This document shows positions 53,241 to 61,740 of a DNA stretch of 64,000 bases, one piece after another. Below the pieces are notes generated by a model. It did no database searches and was not told where the DNA came from. It saw nothing but the letters and a program-made list of their open reading frames with translations. Both the position numbers and the translations under genes were made by a program. Within the stretch, counting starts at the first letter, position 1. Every line of letters starts with the position of its first letter. The stretch comes from Arthrobacter woluwensis (GTDB lineage Bacteria; Actinomycetota; Actinomycetes; Actinomycetales; Micrococcaceae), in the NCBI RefSeq assembly GCF_030816155.1, contig NZ_JAUSXR010000001.1, positions 930,001-994,000 of the forward strand, written 5' to 3'.

Positions 53241-53974
53241 CCGCCGGTCCTCAGCCGTGAGGGGGTGAGCGCGTTCCGCACGGCTGGGAGCAGACGGCGG
53301 CTGATGGGCAGCTCCGCCCCGGCGACCGTCACGCTGGGCGAGGCGGTTCCGAGTTTGAGCGAGGAGACGTGTCCGAGCGCCACGAGGTAGGAGCGGTGGA
53401 TCCGCAGGAAGCCCGCCGTGCCCCATTGCTGTTCCAGTTCACTCAGGGGGACGCGGACCAGGTAGCTCGCCTCTGAGGTGTGGAGCCGCGCATAGTCCCC
53501 TTGAGCCTGGACGTAGAGCACCTCGTCTCGGCGGATCATGCGGGTGACGCCGCCGAGCTCCACCGGGATCATCTCCTGCGCCCGCGGGGTCTCGCCGGCC
53601 AGCTCGCTGATCCGGGACACGGAACGGGCCAGACGCTCGGGCCGCATCGGCTTGAGCAGATAGTCGATGGCGGCCAGTTCGAAGGCCTCCAGCGCGCAGT
53701 CCTCGTCCGCGGTCACGAAGACCACGGCGGGAGGAGACGGTCTGGCGTTGATCGCTCGGGCGAGCTGCAATCCGGAAAGGCCCGGCATATGGATGTCCAG
53801 GAACACGGCGTCGAAGGCCGTGGTCTCCACTTCCTTTAGCGCCTGCTCCCCGGATTCCGCCCGGTGGATGTCTCCCACGCGGGCGTCCTTGCCCAGCAGG
53901 AACGCGAGTTCTTCGATGGCGGGGAGCTCGTCGTCCACCACCAGGACCGTGAGCGCCGCTGTGATTGCTGTCAC
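53237..53974 (-). CDS. LytTR family response regulator
   Basis: A 245-residue regulator. The receiver has VLVVDDELPAIEELAFLLGK with the acidic pair, the phosphoacceptor Asp in AVFLDIHMPGLSGLQLARAI and the Lys in DYLLKPMRPERL. The C-terminal LytTR DNA-binding domain reads DEVLYVQAQGDYARLHTSEA, LSELEQQWGTAGFLRIHRSY and LPISRRLLPAVRNAL. It is the partner of the kinase 24 bases upstream. By analogy with other LytSR systems it should control the symporter genes on one or both sides. Confidence 0.94.
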   Translation of the reverse strand: MTAITAALTVLVVDDELPAIEELAFLLGKDARVGDIHRAESGEQALKEVETTAFDAVFLDIHMPGLSGLQLARAINARPSPPAVVFVTADEDCALEAFELAAIDYLLKPMRPERLARSVSRISELAGETPRAQEMIPVELGGVTRMIRRDEVLYVQAQGDYARLHTSEASYLVRVPLSELEQQWGTAGFLRIHRSYLVALGHVSSLKLGTASPSVTVAGAELPISRRLLPAVRNALTPSRLRTGG

Positions 53975-53998
53975 TCGACCAGGGTAGCGCGGGCCCGC

Positions 53999-55234
53999 TC
54001 AGACCTCGTGGCGCGGCTGGGACTTCGGGACCCGGAGCGAGACGAGCGTTCCCTCCCCGGGAGCCGTCTCGACCACCAGCCCGTGACCGTCGCCGTACAC
54101 CTGCCGCAGGCGGAGGTCGACGTTCCGCAGCCCCACATGGTTCCCGCCGCCGTCCTGTCCCGCGAGCAGGGCGCGCAGCCGCTCGGGATCCATCCCGACG
54201 CCGTCGTCCTCCACGCTCACCACGGCGTCACCGCCCTCCTCATAGGCCTTGATGGTGATGGTCCCGGTGCCGGCGCGGGATTCGAGCCCGTGACGGACGG
54301 CGTTCTCCACGAGCGGCTGAAGGCTGAGGAAGGGCACGATGGTGCTCAGCACCTCGGGCGCGATCGTCAGGGACAGCTGCAGGCGCTCGCCGAACCGCGC
54401 CCGTTCGAGGAGGAGGTACCGGTCGATGCTCCGGAGCTCCTCGGCCAGGGTGGTGAAGTCTCCGTGCCGCCGGAACGAGTACCGGGTGAAATCCGCGAAT
54501 TCGAGCACGAGTTCGCGGGCCCGGGCGGGATCCGTGTTGATGAACGAGGCGATCGCATTGAGTGAGTTGTAGATGAAGTGAGGGCTGATCTGGGCGCGGA
54601 GAGCCTTGAGCTCGGCCTCCACGAGCATGGTGCGGGACCGTTCGAGGTCGGCCAGTTCGAGCTGGGAACCCAGCCAGGAGGCGAGCTCGGTGGTCGCCCG
54701 GAGCAGGCCCGCGCCGGGGGAGGGGCTGACGGCGAGGAGCAGGCCGACCACCTCCCCGTCCACCCGGACCGGCGCTGTCGCGGCGCCGGGCGAGGTGTCG
54801 GCGCGGCGATCCTTCCCGAGGCTCTGGCCGCGGTCCCCACGGCGCGTCCGGGCTCGGGGCGTCGGCTTGAGCAGCGCCGGCCGGTGCCGGCGACCGTCGT
54901 CCCGGGCGCGGTCCAGGATCTCGCGGCGCTCGGGAGGTTCCGCCCCGTCCCAGGTGAGGAGGCCGCCGTCGGCGTCCAGGAGCGCGATCGCCTCGCAGCC
55001 CAGCAGCGCCCGCAGATGCCGTGCGGCGCGGGCCGCGCTGTCCGGCGTCAGGCCGGCCCGCAGATGACCGCCCGCGAGGGCTGCACTGTGGAGGGTCTGG
55101 TAAGTGGCCCGTTCGGCGTCGCTGCCCAGTTCGCGGAAAGACCGCAGGATCTGGACGCCGACGCCGGCCACCGCGGCGATGGCCAGGGTGACGACGCCGA
55201 CGGCGAGGGCGAGCAGGAGCGCGGAATCCGGCAT
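53999..55234 (-). CDS. LytS-type sensor histidine kinase with GAF-like domain
   Basis: A 411-residue kinase. One N-terminal membrane helix (LLLALAVGVVTLAIAAVAGV) is followed by a GAF-like sensor part (ALLGCEAIALLDADGGLLTW). A charged insertion lies near residues 125-150. The His_kinase box is LRAQISPHFIYNSLNAIASF with the active His, and the ATPase has PLVENAVRHGLESRAGTG and DDGVGMD. Unlike LytS it has only one helix, so it probably senses a cytosolic ligand, perhaps a carboxylate or its downstream metabolite. Confidence 0.92.
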   Translation of the reverse strand: MPDSALLLALAVGVVTLAIAAVAGVGVQILRSFRELGSDAERATYQTLHSAALAGGHLRAGLTPDSAARAARHLRALLGCEAIALLDADGGLLTWDGAEPPERREILDRARDDGRRHRPALLKPTPRARTRRGDRGQSLGKDRRADTSPGAATAPVRVDGEVVGLLLAVSPSPGAGLLRATTELASWLGSQLELADLERSRTMLVEAELKALRAQISPHFIYNSLNAIASFINTDPARARELVLEFADFTRYSFRRHGDFTTLAEELRSIDRYLLLERARFGERLQLSLTIAPEVLSTIVPFLSLQPLVENAVRHGLESRAGTGTITIKAYEEGGDAVVSVEDDGVGMDPERLRALLAGQDGGGNHVGLRNVDLRLRQVYGDGHGLVVETAPGEGTLVSLRVPKSQPRHEV

Positions 55235-55468
55235 GGCCTCAGCGTAGCGAGCCGCGGCTCGGGCGCGCCGGAGGCCGGCAGCTGAACGTCCGGTTCGCTG
55301 CCGTTCGCCGCACGGGTCACTCCGTTCGGCGCTCCGGCCCGGTGTCCGCCCGACACGAGGCGGAACGCGGCCGCATAGTGATGTCAGTCACATCCGACCG
55401 CAGGGTCGGAGACCACCGGGCCACCCCGGCCCGGAACAGACGGCACCAGCAGCTTCAAGGAGGAAGCC

Positions 55469-55852
55469 ATGGGACACGAGATCCCTCCCGAGGACGGCAC
55501 GCCGGCCGTGGACTTTCAGGAGGTCCAGGCCACACCGGAGTTCCAGGACCTGCGGAGGAAGCATCGGAGCTTCGTCTTCCCGTTGGCCGCGTTCTTCCTG
55601 CTCTGGTACTTCGCCTATGTTCTGCTCGCCGATTACGCGCATGAGTTCATGTCGACGAAGCTCTGGGGGAACATCAATGTCGGCCTGGTGTTCGGGCTCC
55701 TGCAGTTCGTCACCACCTTCGGCATCACGGCGTGGTACGTGCGGTATTCCAATAAGACGCTGGACCCGATCGCGACCGGCATTCGCGAGGGCATCGAGCG
55801 GCACGAGCATGACCGCTCCGCCGCTACTCCGGGTGAGGGGGCGGCACGATGA
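55469..55852 (+). CDS. DUF485 domain membrane protein, partner of symporter B
   Basis: A 127-residue protein with the DUF485 order: DLRRKHRSFVFPLAAFFLLW then YFAYVLLADYAHEFMSTKLW, and the second helix VGLVFGLLQFVTTFGITAWY followed by VRYSNKTLDPIATGIR. Such proteins (YjcH type) are co-encoded with ActP-like acetate/carboxylate symporters. AGGAGG precedes the ATG. The stop overlaps the symporter ATG (ATGA). It is divergent from the LytS kinase with 234 bases between, where a regulator site is expected. Confidence 0.92.
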   Translation: MGHEIPPEDGTPAVDFQEVQATPEFQDLRRKHRSFVFPLAAFFLLWYFAYVLLADYAHEFMSTKLWGNINVGLVFGLLQFVTTFGITAWYVRYSNKTLDPIATGIREGIERHEHDRSAATPGEGAAR

Positions 55853-57459
55853 GCCTTCCCATGGTGCAGCTCTCGGCACTCAAAGAGACCACGCTCCTGA
55901 ACATGGGGATCTTCGCCGCCTTCGTGCTGGTGACCCTCGTGATCGTGATCCGGGCGAGCCGGAACAACAAGACCGCCGCCGACTACTACGCCGCCGGCCG
56001 CTCGTTCACGGGCTCTCAGAACGGCACCGCGATCGCCGGCGACTACCTCTCCGCGGCCTCGTTCCTCGGGATCACCGGGGCGATCGCCCTCAACGGCTAT
56101 GACGGCTTCCTGTATTCGATCGGCTTCCTGGTGGCCTGGCTCGTCGCGCTGCTCCTGGTCGCGGAGCTCCTGCGCAATACCGGCAAGTTCACCATGGCGG
56201 ACGTCCTGTCCTTCCGGCTCCGACAGCGCCCGGTGCGGATCGCGGCGGCCCTGTCCACGCTGGCCGTCTGCTTCTTCTACCTGCTCGCACAGATGGCGGG
56301 CGCCGGCAGCCTCATCTCCCTCCTGCTCGGCATCAGCGACTGGGGCGGGCAGGCGCTCGTGATCGTGGTGGTCGGTGTGCTGATGATCGTGTACGTGCTG
56401 ATCGGCGGCATGAAGGGCACCACCTGGGTCCAGATCATCAAGGCCGTGCTGCTGATCGCGGGCGCTGCGGTCATGACCCTGTGGGTGCTGGCGAGCTACG
56501 GCTTCAACCTCTCGGCCCTGCTCGGCGGCGCGGTCGACGCCGCGCAGAATCCGGCCGTCCTGAATCCCGGCCTCCAGTACGGGAAGAGCCCGACCACCAA
56601 GCTGGACTTCGTCTCCCTCGCCCTCGCTCTGGTGCTCGGCACGGCGGCGCTCCCGCACGTCCTCATGAGGTTCTACACGGTCCCCACCGCCAAGGAGGCC
56701 CGCAAATCAGTGGTGTGGGCGATCTGGCTGATCGGCGCGTTCTACCTCATCACCCTGGTGCTGGGGTACGGAGCCGGCGCCATGGTGGGCGCCGATCTCA
56801 TCAAGAAGGCCCCGGGCGGCGTGAACTCGGCGGCCCCACTGCTCGCCTTCCATCTGGGCGGTCCGCTGCTGCTCGGCTTCATCTCCGCGGTGGCCTTCGC
56901 CACGATCCTCGCCGTGGTCGCGGGCCTGACCATCACAGCGGCGGCGTCCTTCGCCCATGACATCTATGCCAACGTCATCGCCAAGGGGAAGTCGGATCCG
57001 GCTCAGGAGGTCAAGGTGGCGCGGCGGACCGTGGTGGTGATCGGCGTGCTGGCGATCATCGGCGGGGTGTTCGCGAACGGCCAGAACGTCGCGTTCCTGG
57101 TGGCGCTGGCCTTCGCGGTGGCCGCTTCAGCAAACCTGCCCACCATCATCTACTCCCTGTTCTGGAAGAGGTTCACCACGCAGGGCGCGCTGTGGAGCAT
57201 GTACGGCGGCCTGGCGTCCGCGGTGCTGCTGATCACCTTCAGCCCGGTGGTCTCCGGAACCAAGACCTCGATGATCCAGAACGCCGATTTCGCCTGGTTC
57301 CCGCTCAGCAACCCCGGGATCATCTCGATCCCGCTGGCCTTCGTGCTCGGCTGGCTGGGCACGATCCTGGACCGGCGGAAGGAGGATCCCGCCAAGCAGG
57401 CGGAGATGGAGGTGCGGTCCCTGACGGGCGTGGGCGCCGAGAAGGCGGTGGACCACTAG
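55849..57459 (+). CDS. cation/carboxylate symporter, ActP-like (B)
   Basis: A 536-residue SSS-family transporter with 13 helices. AADYYAAGRSFTGSQNGTAI and AGDYLSAASFLGITGAIALN are the conserved first-helix region. LPHVLMRFYTVPTAKEARKS and AVVAGLTITAAASFAHDIYA match acetate permease ActP. It has a longer C-terminal half than symporter A. It imports acetate or a related monocarboxylate. Its TAG stop overlaps the stop of the convergent MFS gene by four bases (CTAG), so transcription collides here. Confidence 0.94.
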   Translation: MSLPMVQLSALKETTLLNMGIFAAFVLVTLVIVIRASRNNKTAADYYAAGRSFTGSQNGTAIAGDYLSAASFLGITGAIALNGYDGFLYSIGFLVAWLVALLLVAELLRNTGKFTMADVLSFRLRQRPVRIAAALSTLAVCFFYLLAQMAGAGSLISLLLGISDWGGQALVIVVVGVLMIVYVLIGGMKGTTWVQIIKAVLLIAGAAVMTLWVLASYGFNLSALLGGAVDAAQNPAVLNPGLQYGKSPTTKLDFVSLALALVLGTAALPHVLMRFYTVPTAKEARKSVVWAIWLIGAFYLITLVLGYGAGAMVGADLIKKAPGGVNSAAPLLAFHLGGPLLLGFISAVAFATILAVVAGLTITAAASFAHDIYANVIAKGKSDPAQEVKVARRTVVVIGVLAIIGGVFANGQNVAFLVALAFAVAASANLPTIIYSLFWKRFTTQGALWSMYGGLASAVLLITFSPVVSGTKTSMIQNADFAWFPLSNPGIISIPLAFVLGWLGTILDRRKEDPAKQAEMEVRSLTGVGAEKAVDH

Positions 57460-58889
57460 TCCGTTCCCGCGCAGGCCCTCGTCGAGGCCGCCGGCTCGCG
57501 CTGCACCCGTCCCGCCGTAGGACGGTCCGCGCGACGCCGGCGGCCTCGGTCGCGTACGGCCGACCGCACCGCCTGGAGGGGATACACGACGACGGCGGCG
57601 GCCAGGACCGCGCCCGCGGCCAGCATGGCGAACCGGTAGCCGTCCGGGCCGGCTGCGAGGGCGACGGTGCCGAAGACCGCCACGCCGATGCCGTTCCCGA
57701 GGGCGAAGCTGACCTCCTGGACCGCGCCCACCTGACCGGCCTGGGCCGGCGTCGTGTAGTCGAAGAGGGCGGCCGCGGCCAGGGTCCCCACCGCGCCGAA
57801 GCCTGCCCCGATGAGCCCGAGCGCGACCGGGATGCCCGGGAAGCCGGACGCCAGCCAGAGTTGACCGAGCAGTGCCACCGCCAGCGCAAGGGTCGTGATG
57901 GTCTTGCGGCTCACCCAGCGCAGCGCCAGGGGAGCCGTGGCGCCGACGATCCCTGTCAGGGCCGCCAGGGGGAGCAGGACCAGGCCAGCCTCCGCGGGGC
58001 TGAGCCCCTGCTCGTGCTGGACCTGCTGGCCGACGAGGTAGAGGGTCGCCGCGGTGGTTCCGGTGATCACGAGGATGTGACCGTAGGCGATGCTGAACCC
58101 GCGGATGCGGAAGATCCCGACGTCGATGAGCGGATTGTCCAGGGTCTTCTGGCGCCGCACGAAGACGTAGCCCGCCGCGGCCAGCACCGAGGCGGCGACC
58201 GGCTCCGCCAGGGCGTGCTGCAGGGCGTAGACGATTCCGCCGATCGCGAGGACCGACGTGGCGATGCTCAGCGGATCCCAGTGCGGACGGACGGGCGCCC
58301 GGCCTTCCGGGACGAAGCGGAGGGCTGCCAGGACCGCGATGACCGAGAGCGGCACGCAGCCCAGGAAGATCCAGCGCCATCCCGGACCTTCGGTCAGCAC
58401 GCCGCCGAGCAGCGGCCCGAACGCGCTTCCGGCGCCGAACGCCGCGGTCCAGAAGCCGTACGCGAGGACGCGTTCGCGGGCATGGAACTGGGTGCCGATG
58501 GTTGACACCACGCTCGAGATGACCATGGCTTCGGAGATCCCGAGGAGCATCCTGAGCGCGATCAGCCCGGGGCCCGTCGATTGCAGTCCGGCGATCAGAT
58601 TGAAGACGGCGAAGCCGCCGAGCCCGAGGACCATGATCCGTCTCCGGCCCCAGTGGTCCCCGGCCCGCGCGGCCAGGACGAGGGTCACGCCGAGGGTGAG
58701 TGGATAGATGTCGATGATCCACACTCCGACCCCGGGGTCCAGCCGTAGCTCGGTCAGCAGGGCCGGGAGGGCGGTGATGATCGAGCTGAGGCTCAGACTC
58801 CCGATCAGCACTCCGAGCAGCATGGGGACGAGGGCGAGCCAGCGGCGGGAGGAGGGCGCCGTCGTGGGGGCGCTGTGGAGGTGGGGCAT
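57456..58889 (-). CDS. MFS transporter, DHA2-like, HxlR-controlled
   Basis: A 477-residue, 14-helix exporter. Helix 1 region LIGSLSLSSIITALPALLTE replaces the usual LDxTIVN motif. Motif A is AARAGDHWGRRRIMVLG, and AFGAGSAFGPLLGGVLTEGP is motif C. The tail is Arg-rich. It is divergent from the HxlR gene, with an inverted repeat in the 102-base gap, so it is probably induced by a quinone, aldehyde or similar stressor sensed by HxlR; that is inference. The ATG is at 58889. Confidence 0.92.
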   Translation of the reverse strand: MPHLHSAPTTAPSSRRWLALVPMLLGVLIGSLSLSSIITALPALLTELRLDPGVGVWIIDIYPLTLGVTLVLAARAGDHWGRRRIMVLGLGGFAVFNLIAGLQSTGPGLIALRMLLGISEAMVISSVVSTIGTQFHARERVLAYGFWTAAFGAGSAFGPLLGGVLTEGPGWRWIFLGCVPLSVIAVLAALRFVPEGRAPVRPHWDPLSIATSVLAIGGIVYALQHALAEPVAASVLAAAGYVFVRRQKTLDNPLIDVGIFRIRGFSIAYGHILVITGTTAATLYLVGQQVQHEQGLSPAEAGLVLLPLAALTGIVGATAPLALRWVSRKTITTLALAVALLGQLWLASGFPGIPVALGLIGAGFGAVGTLAAAALFDYTTPAQAGQVGAVQEVSFALGNGIGVAVFGTVALAAGPDGYRFAMLAAGAVLAAAVVVYPLQAVRSAVRDRGRRRRADRPTAGRVQREPAASTRACAGTD

Positions 58890-58944
58890 GTTCTCAGACT
58901 GGTGGGTATGCCTACCATGGGCAAGTACTGACTTTTTCTGCCTG

Positions 58945-58964
58945 TACTGACAAAAATGTCAGTA
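58945..58964. promoter_or_regulatory. HxlR operator between MFS and regulator genes
   Basis: Perfect repeat TACTGACA-AAAA-TGTCAGTA (58945-58964). A further half-site TACTGACT lies at 58926-58933, 19 bases upstream and facing the MFS start. The TACTGAC half-site fits sites of HxlR/DUF24 regulators, which bind near such TAC…GTA repeats. Confidence 0.78.
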
Positions 58965-58991
58965 TGGGCGGTCGGTGGAGGGAGGACCCGC

Positions 58992-59348
58992 ATGCGCGAA
59001 CGGACGGAGAAGGTGGTCCGCGAGTGGCCAGCGGAATGCGCGGCCGAGGTCGCCGTGGTGGTGCTCGGCGGGGCCTGGAAGCCGGCCATTCTCAGCCTGC
59101 TGCACCAGGAGGAGGTGATCCGCTTCGGCGAGCTGGGACGTCGCCTGGGGGACCCTCCGCCGCGGGTCCTCACCCGCCAGCTGCGGGAACTTGAGGACGA
59201 CGGGCTCGTCCTGCGGACCGTCTATCCGCAGGTGCCCCCGAAGGTCGAGTACTCGCTGACGGAGCTCGGCCGTGGCGCCTTGCCGATCATCGACCAGCTC
59301 GCCCGGTGGGGTGCCGACTATGCGGGCAGGATCGACGCCGAGGACTGA
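58992..59348 (+). CDS. HxlR family transcriptional regulator
   Basis: A 118-residue winged-helix protein of the HxlR (DUF24) family. It opens WPAECAAEVAVVVLGGAWKP, where a Cys lies before the conserved GxWK helix as in redox/quinone-sensing members. The recognition part is RVLTRQLRELEDDGLVLRTV, then PPKVEYSLTELGRGALP. ATG 58992 has GGAGG upstream; an earlier ATG at 58956 lies in the operator. It likely represses the divergent MFS gene. The visible Cys makes thiol-based sensing possible. Confidence 0.9.
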   Translation: MRERTEKVVREWPAECAAEVAVVVLGGAWKPAILSLLHQEEVIRFGELGRRLGDPPPRVLTRQLRELEDDGLVLRTVYPQVPPKVEYSLTELGRGALPIIDQLARWGADYAGRIDAED

Positions 59349-59429
59349 GCAGAATGCCCAGTGTGGCGCGTGCCAGCTAGGCATCCAGCCTGGTCAACGG
59401 GGCCTTCCATCGAGCGAACACCGCATTCC

Positions 59430-59441
59430 GCGCAATTGCGC
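59430..59441. promoter_or_regulatory. palindrome upstream of the 2-oxo-acid dehydrogenase operon
   Basis: GCGCAATTGCGC, a perfect 12-base palindrome, extended imperfectly by TTCC and GGAA on the sides. It lies 142 bases before the operon start. The TTGC/GCAA pattern is compatible with an Lrp/AsnC-type site, and such regulators (BkdR) control branched-chain oxo-acid dehydrogenase genes elsewhere. Confidence 0.4.
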
Positions 59442-59571
59442 CGGAAGTGCTTGTTCGAGCTTTTCAATGTGAGTAGCCTCACAAGTAAGAGCTGCATGTG
59501 ACGATGGCGTCCAGAGGGGCTCCGGGCGATCCCTGGAGTGACTCGGCCGCGGCGAAGGGAAGTTGACTATC

Positions 59572-60720
59572 GTGCCCGACCTCAATCCCCACCACCCCGG
59601 GGAAGAAATGCTCCAGGTGCTCGCCCCGAGCGGAGAGCGCCTGCCGGAGCCCCAGCTGGACTCCTGGCTCCAGGATCTCGACGGCGGTGACGGCACCGCC
59701 GTTCTGGCCGGACTCTACGAGGACATGGTGGTGATCCGGCGGATCGACGCCGAAGCCACCGCCCTCCAGCGCCAGGGTGAGCTGGCCCTCTGGCCGCCGC
59801 TCCTCGGGCAGGAGGCCGCGCAGATCGGCTCCGGCCGGGCGCTGCGCCAGGACGACTTCGTGTTCTCCAGCTACCGCGAGAACGGCGTGGCCTACTGCCG
59901 CGGCGTGGACCTCAGCGAGATCCTCCGGGTCTGGCGCGGCAACGCCTCCTCCGGCTGGGACCCGTTCGCCATCAACATGGCCACACCGCAGATCATCATC
60001 GGCGCCCAGACGCTCCACGCGGTCGGTTACGCGATGGGCATCCAGTTCGACGGCGCGGACGCGGCCGCGGTCGCGTACTTCGGCGACGGCGCCACGAGCG
60101 AGGGCGATGTCAACGAGGCGATGGTGTTCGCCGCGAGCTACCAGGCGCCCGCCATCTTCTTCTGCCAGAACAACCACTGGGCCATCTCCGAGCCCGTGAG
60201 CCTCCAGAGCCACATCACCCTGGCCGAGCGGGCCGGCGGCTTCGGCATCCCGCACCTGCGGGTCGACGGCAACGATGTGCTGGCGGTGCTCGCGGCCACC
60301 CGTATCGCCCTGGACCGTGCCCGGCAGGGCGGCGGTCCGAGCTTCATCGAAGCGGTGACCTATCGCATGGGACCGCACACGACGGCGGACGATCCCACCC
60401 GCTATCGGGATGCCAACGAACTCGAGGACTGGGCCGCCAAGGATCCGATCGCCCGGCTGGAGCGTCACCTCGAGGCGACCGGCGTGCTGGACGACGCCCT
60501 GCGGCAGAGGGTGGCCGCCAAAGCCGACGAGGTGGCCGCCGTCGTCCGTGCAGGGGTCATCTCCATGCCCGAACCCGAGGCACTCGACGTGTTCAAGCAC
60601 GTCTACGCCACGCCGAATCCCTGGCTCGACCGCCAGGAGGACCACTACCGGCGATATCTGGACCAGTTCGACCACTCCGGCGCCACAGCCGGCGCGACCA
60701 TCGAGGGAGGGCAGCGCTGA
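59572..60720 (+). CDS. bkdA: 2-oxo-acid dehydrogenase E1 component, alpha subunit (branched-chain type)
   Basis: A 382-residue thiamine-diphosphate enzyme subunit. The TPP-binding motif starts GDGATSEGDVNEAM near residue 170 and ends QNN. RYRDANELEDWAAKDPIARL and EAVTYRMGPHTTADDPTRYR (phosphorylation-loop region) are typical of the E1alpha of branched-chain and acetoin/pyruvate complexes in Gram-positives. It decarboxylates 2-oxo acids (likely from Leu, Ile, Val). GTG 59572 follows GAAGGGAAG; a TTG at 59563 is the alternative. Pyruvate dehydrogenase cannot be excluded. Stop overlaps the next ATG. Confidence 0.9.
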   Translation: MPDLNPHHPGEEMLQVLAPSGERLPEPQLDSWLQDLDGGDGTAVLAGLYEDMVVIRRIDAEATALQRQGELALWPPLLGQEAAQIGSGRALRQDDFVFSSYRENGVAYCRGVDLSEILRVWRGNASSGWDPFAINMATPQIIIGAQTLHAVGYAMGIQFDGADAAAVAYFGDGATSEGDVNEAMVFAASYQAPAIFFCQNNHWAISEPVSLQSHITLAERAGGFGIPHLRVDGNDVLAVLAATRIALDRARQGGGPSFIEAVTYRMGPHTTADDPTRYRDANELEDWAAKDPIARLERHLEATGVLDDALRQRVAAKADEVAAVVRAGVISMPEPEALDVFKHVYATPNPWLDRQEDHYRRYLDQFDHSGATAGATIEGGQR

Positions 60721-61739
60721 TGGCGACCATGACCTTCGCCCGCGCGATCAATGCAGGGCTCCGGCGCGCCATGGAAGCAGACCCCAAAGTCCTTCTGATG
60801 GGGGAGGACATCGGGTCCCTCGGCGGCGTCTTCCGGATCACGGACGGCCTGCAGAAGGACTTCGGCGCCCACCGCGTCCTGGACACGCCCCTGGCGGAAT
60901 CCGGCATCATCGGCACCGCGGTCGGCCTGGCGTACCGGGGCTACCGGCCGGTCTGCGAAATCCAGTTCGACGGGTTCATCTACCCGGCGTTCGACCAGAT
61001 CGTCTCCCAGGTGGCCAAGCTGCACTACAGGACCCAGGGCCTCGTGAAGGTGCCGCTGACCATCCGCGTGCCGTTCGGCGGCGGCATCGGGTCGCCCGAG
61101 CACCACTCGGAATCGCCTGAGGCCTACTTCACCCACACCTCCGGGCTGCGGGTCATCTCCGTGTCGAACCCCCAGGACGCTTACACGATGATCCAGCAGG
61201 CGATCGCGTGTGACGACCCGGTCCTGTACTTCGAGCCGAAGCGCCGCTATCACGACCGCGGCGACGTGGACGAGTCGGTCGACCCGACGGCGGCGCTGTC
61301 CCTCGGGTCCGCGCGGGTGCTGACCGAAGGCCGCGACGTCACGCTGGTGACGTACGGTCCGCTCGTGAAGACGGCGTTGGATGTCGCGGTGGCGGCCGGG
61401 GACGAGGGCGTCTCCGTCGAGGTCATCGACCTGCGGTCCCTCTCACCGGTCGACTACCCGGTGGTGGAGGCCTCGGTCCGGAAGACCGGCCGCCTGGTGA
61501 TCACCCATGAGGCGGGGCAGAACGGCGGGCTCGGCGCGGAGATCGCGGCGAGCATCACCGAGCGGTGCTTCCACTATCTGGAACACGCCCCGGTGCGGGT
61601 CACGGGCTTCGACATCCCGTACCCGTACTCCAAGCTCGAATCCCACCACCTGCCGGACCTGGACCGCATCCTGGACGGCGTGGACCGGGCCATGGGGCGC
61701 GCCAATTCCCTCTCGAACCTCCCAGGAGCGGACGACTGA
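60720..61739 (+). CDS. bkdB: 2-oxo-acid dehydrogenase E1 component, beta subunit
   Basis: A 339-residue subunit that completes the heterotetrameric E1. It starts MTFARAINAGLRRAMEADPK and has VLLMGEDIGSLGGVFRITDG, the FEPKRRYH region, and EVIDLRSLSPVDYPVVEASV with the C-terminal ITHEAGQNGGLGAEIAA. These match transketolase-like E1beta subunits closely. Its ATG overlaps the alpha stop (TGATG), so both are produced in equal amounts. Stop is one base before the E2 start. Confidence 0.95.
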   Translation: MATMTFARAINAGLRRAMEADPKVLLMGEDIGSLGGVFRITDGLQKDFGAHRVLDTPLAESGIIGTAVGLAYRGYRPVCEIQFDGFIYPAFDQIVSQVAKLHYRTQGLVKVPLTIRVPFGGGIGSPEHHSESPEAYFTHTSGLRVISVSNPQDAYTMIQQAIACDDPVLYFEPKRRYHDRGDVDESVDPTAALSLGSARVLTEGRDVTLVTYGPLVKTALDVAVAAGDEGVSVEVIDLRSLSPVDYPVVEASVRKTGRLVITHEAGQNGGLGAEIAASITERCFHYLEHAPVRVTGFDIPYPYSKLESHHLPDLDRILDGVDRAMGRANSLSNLPGADD

Positions 61740-61740
61740 C

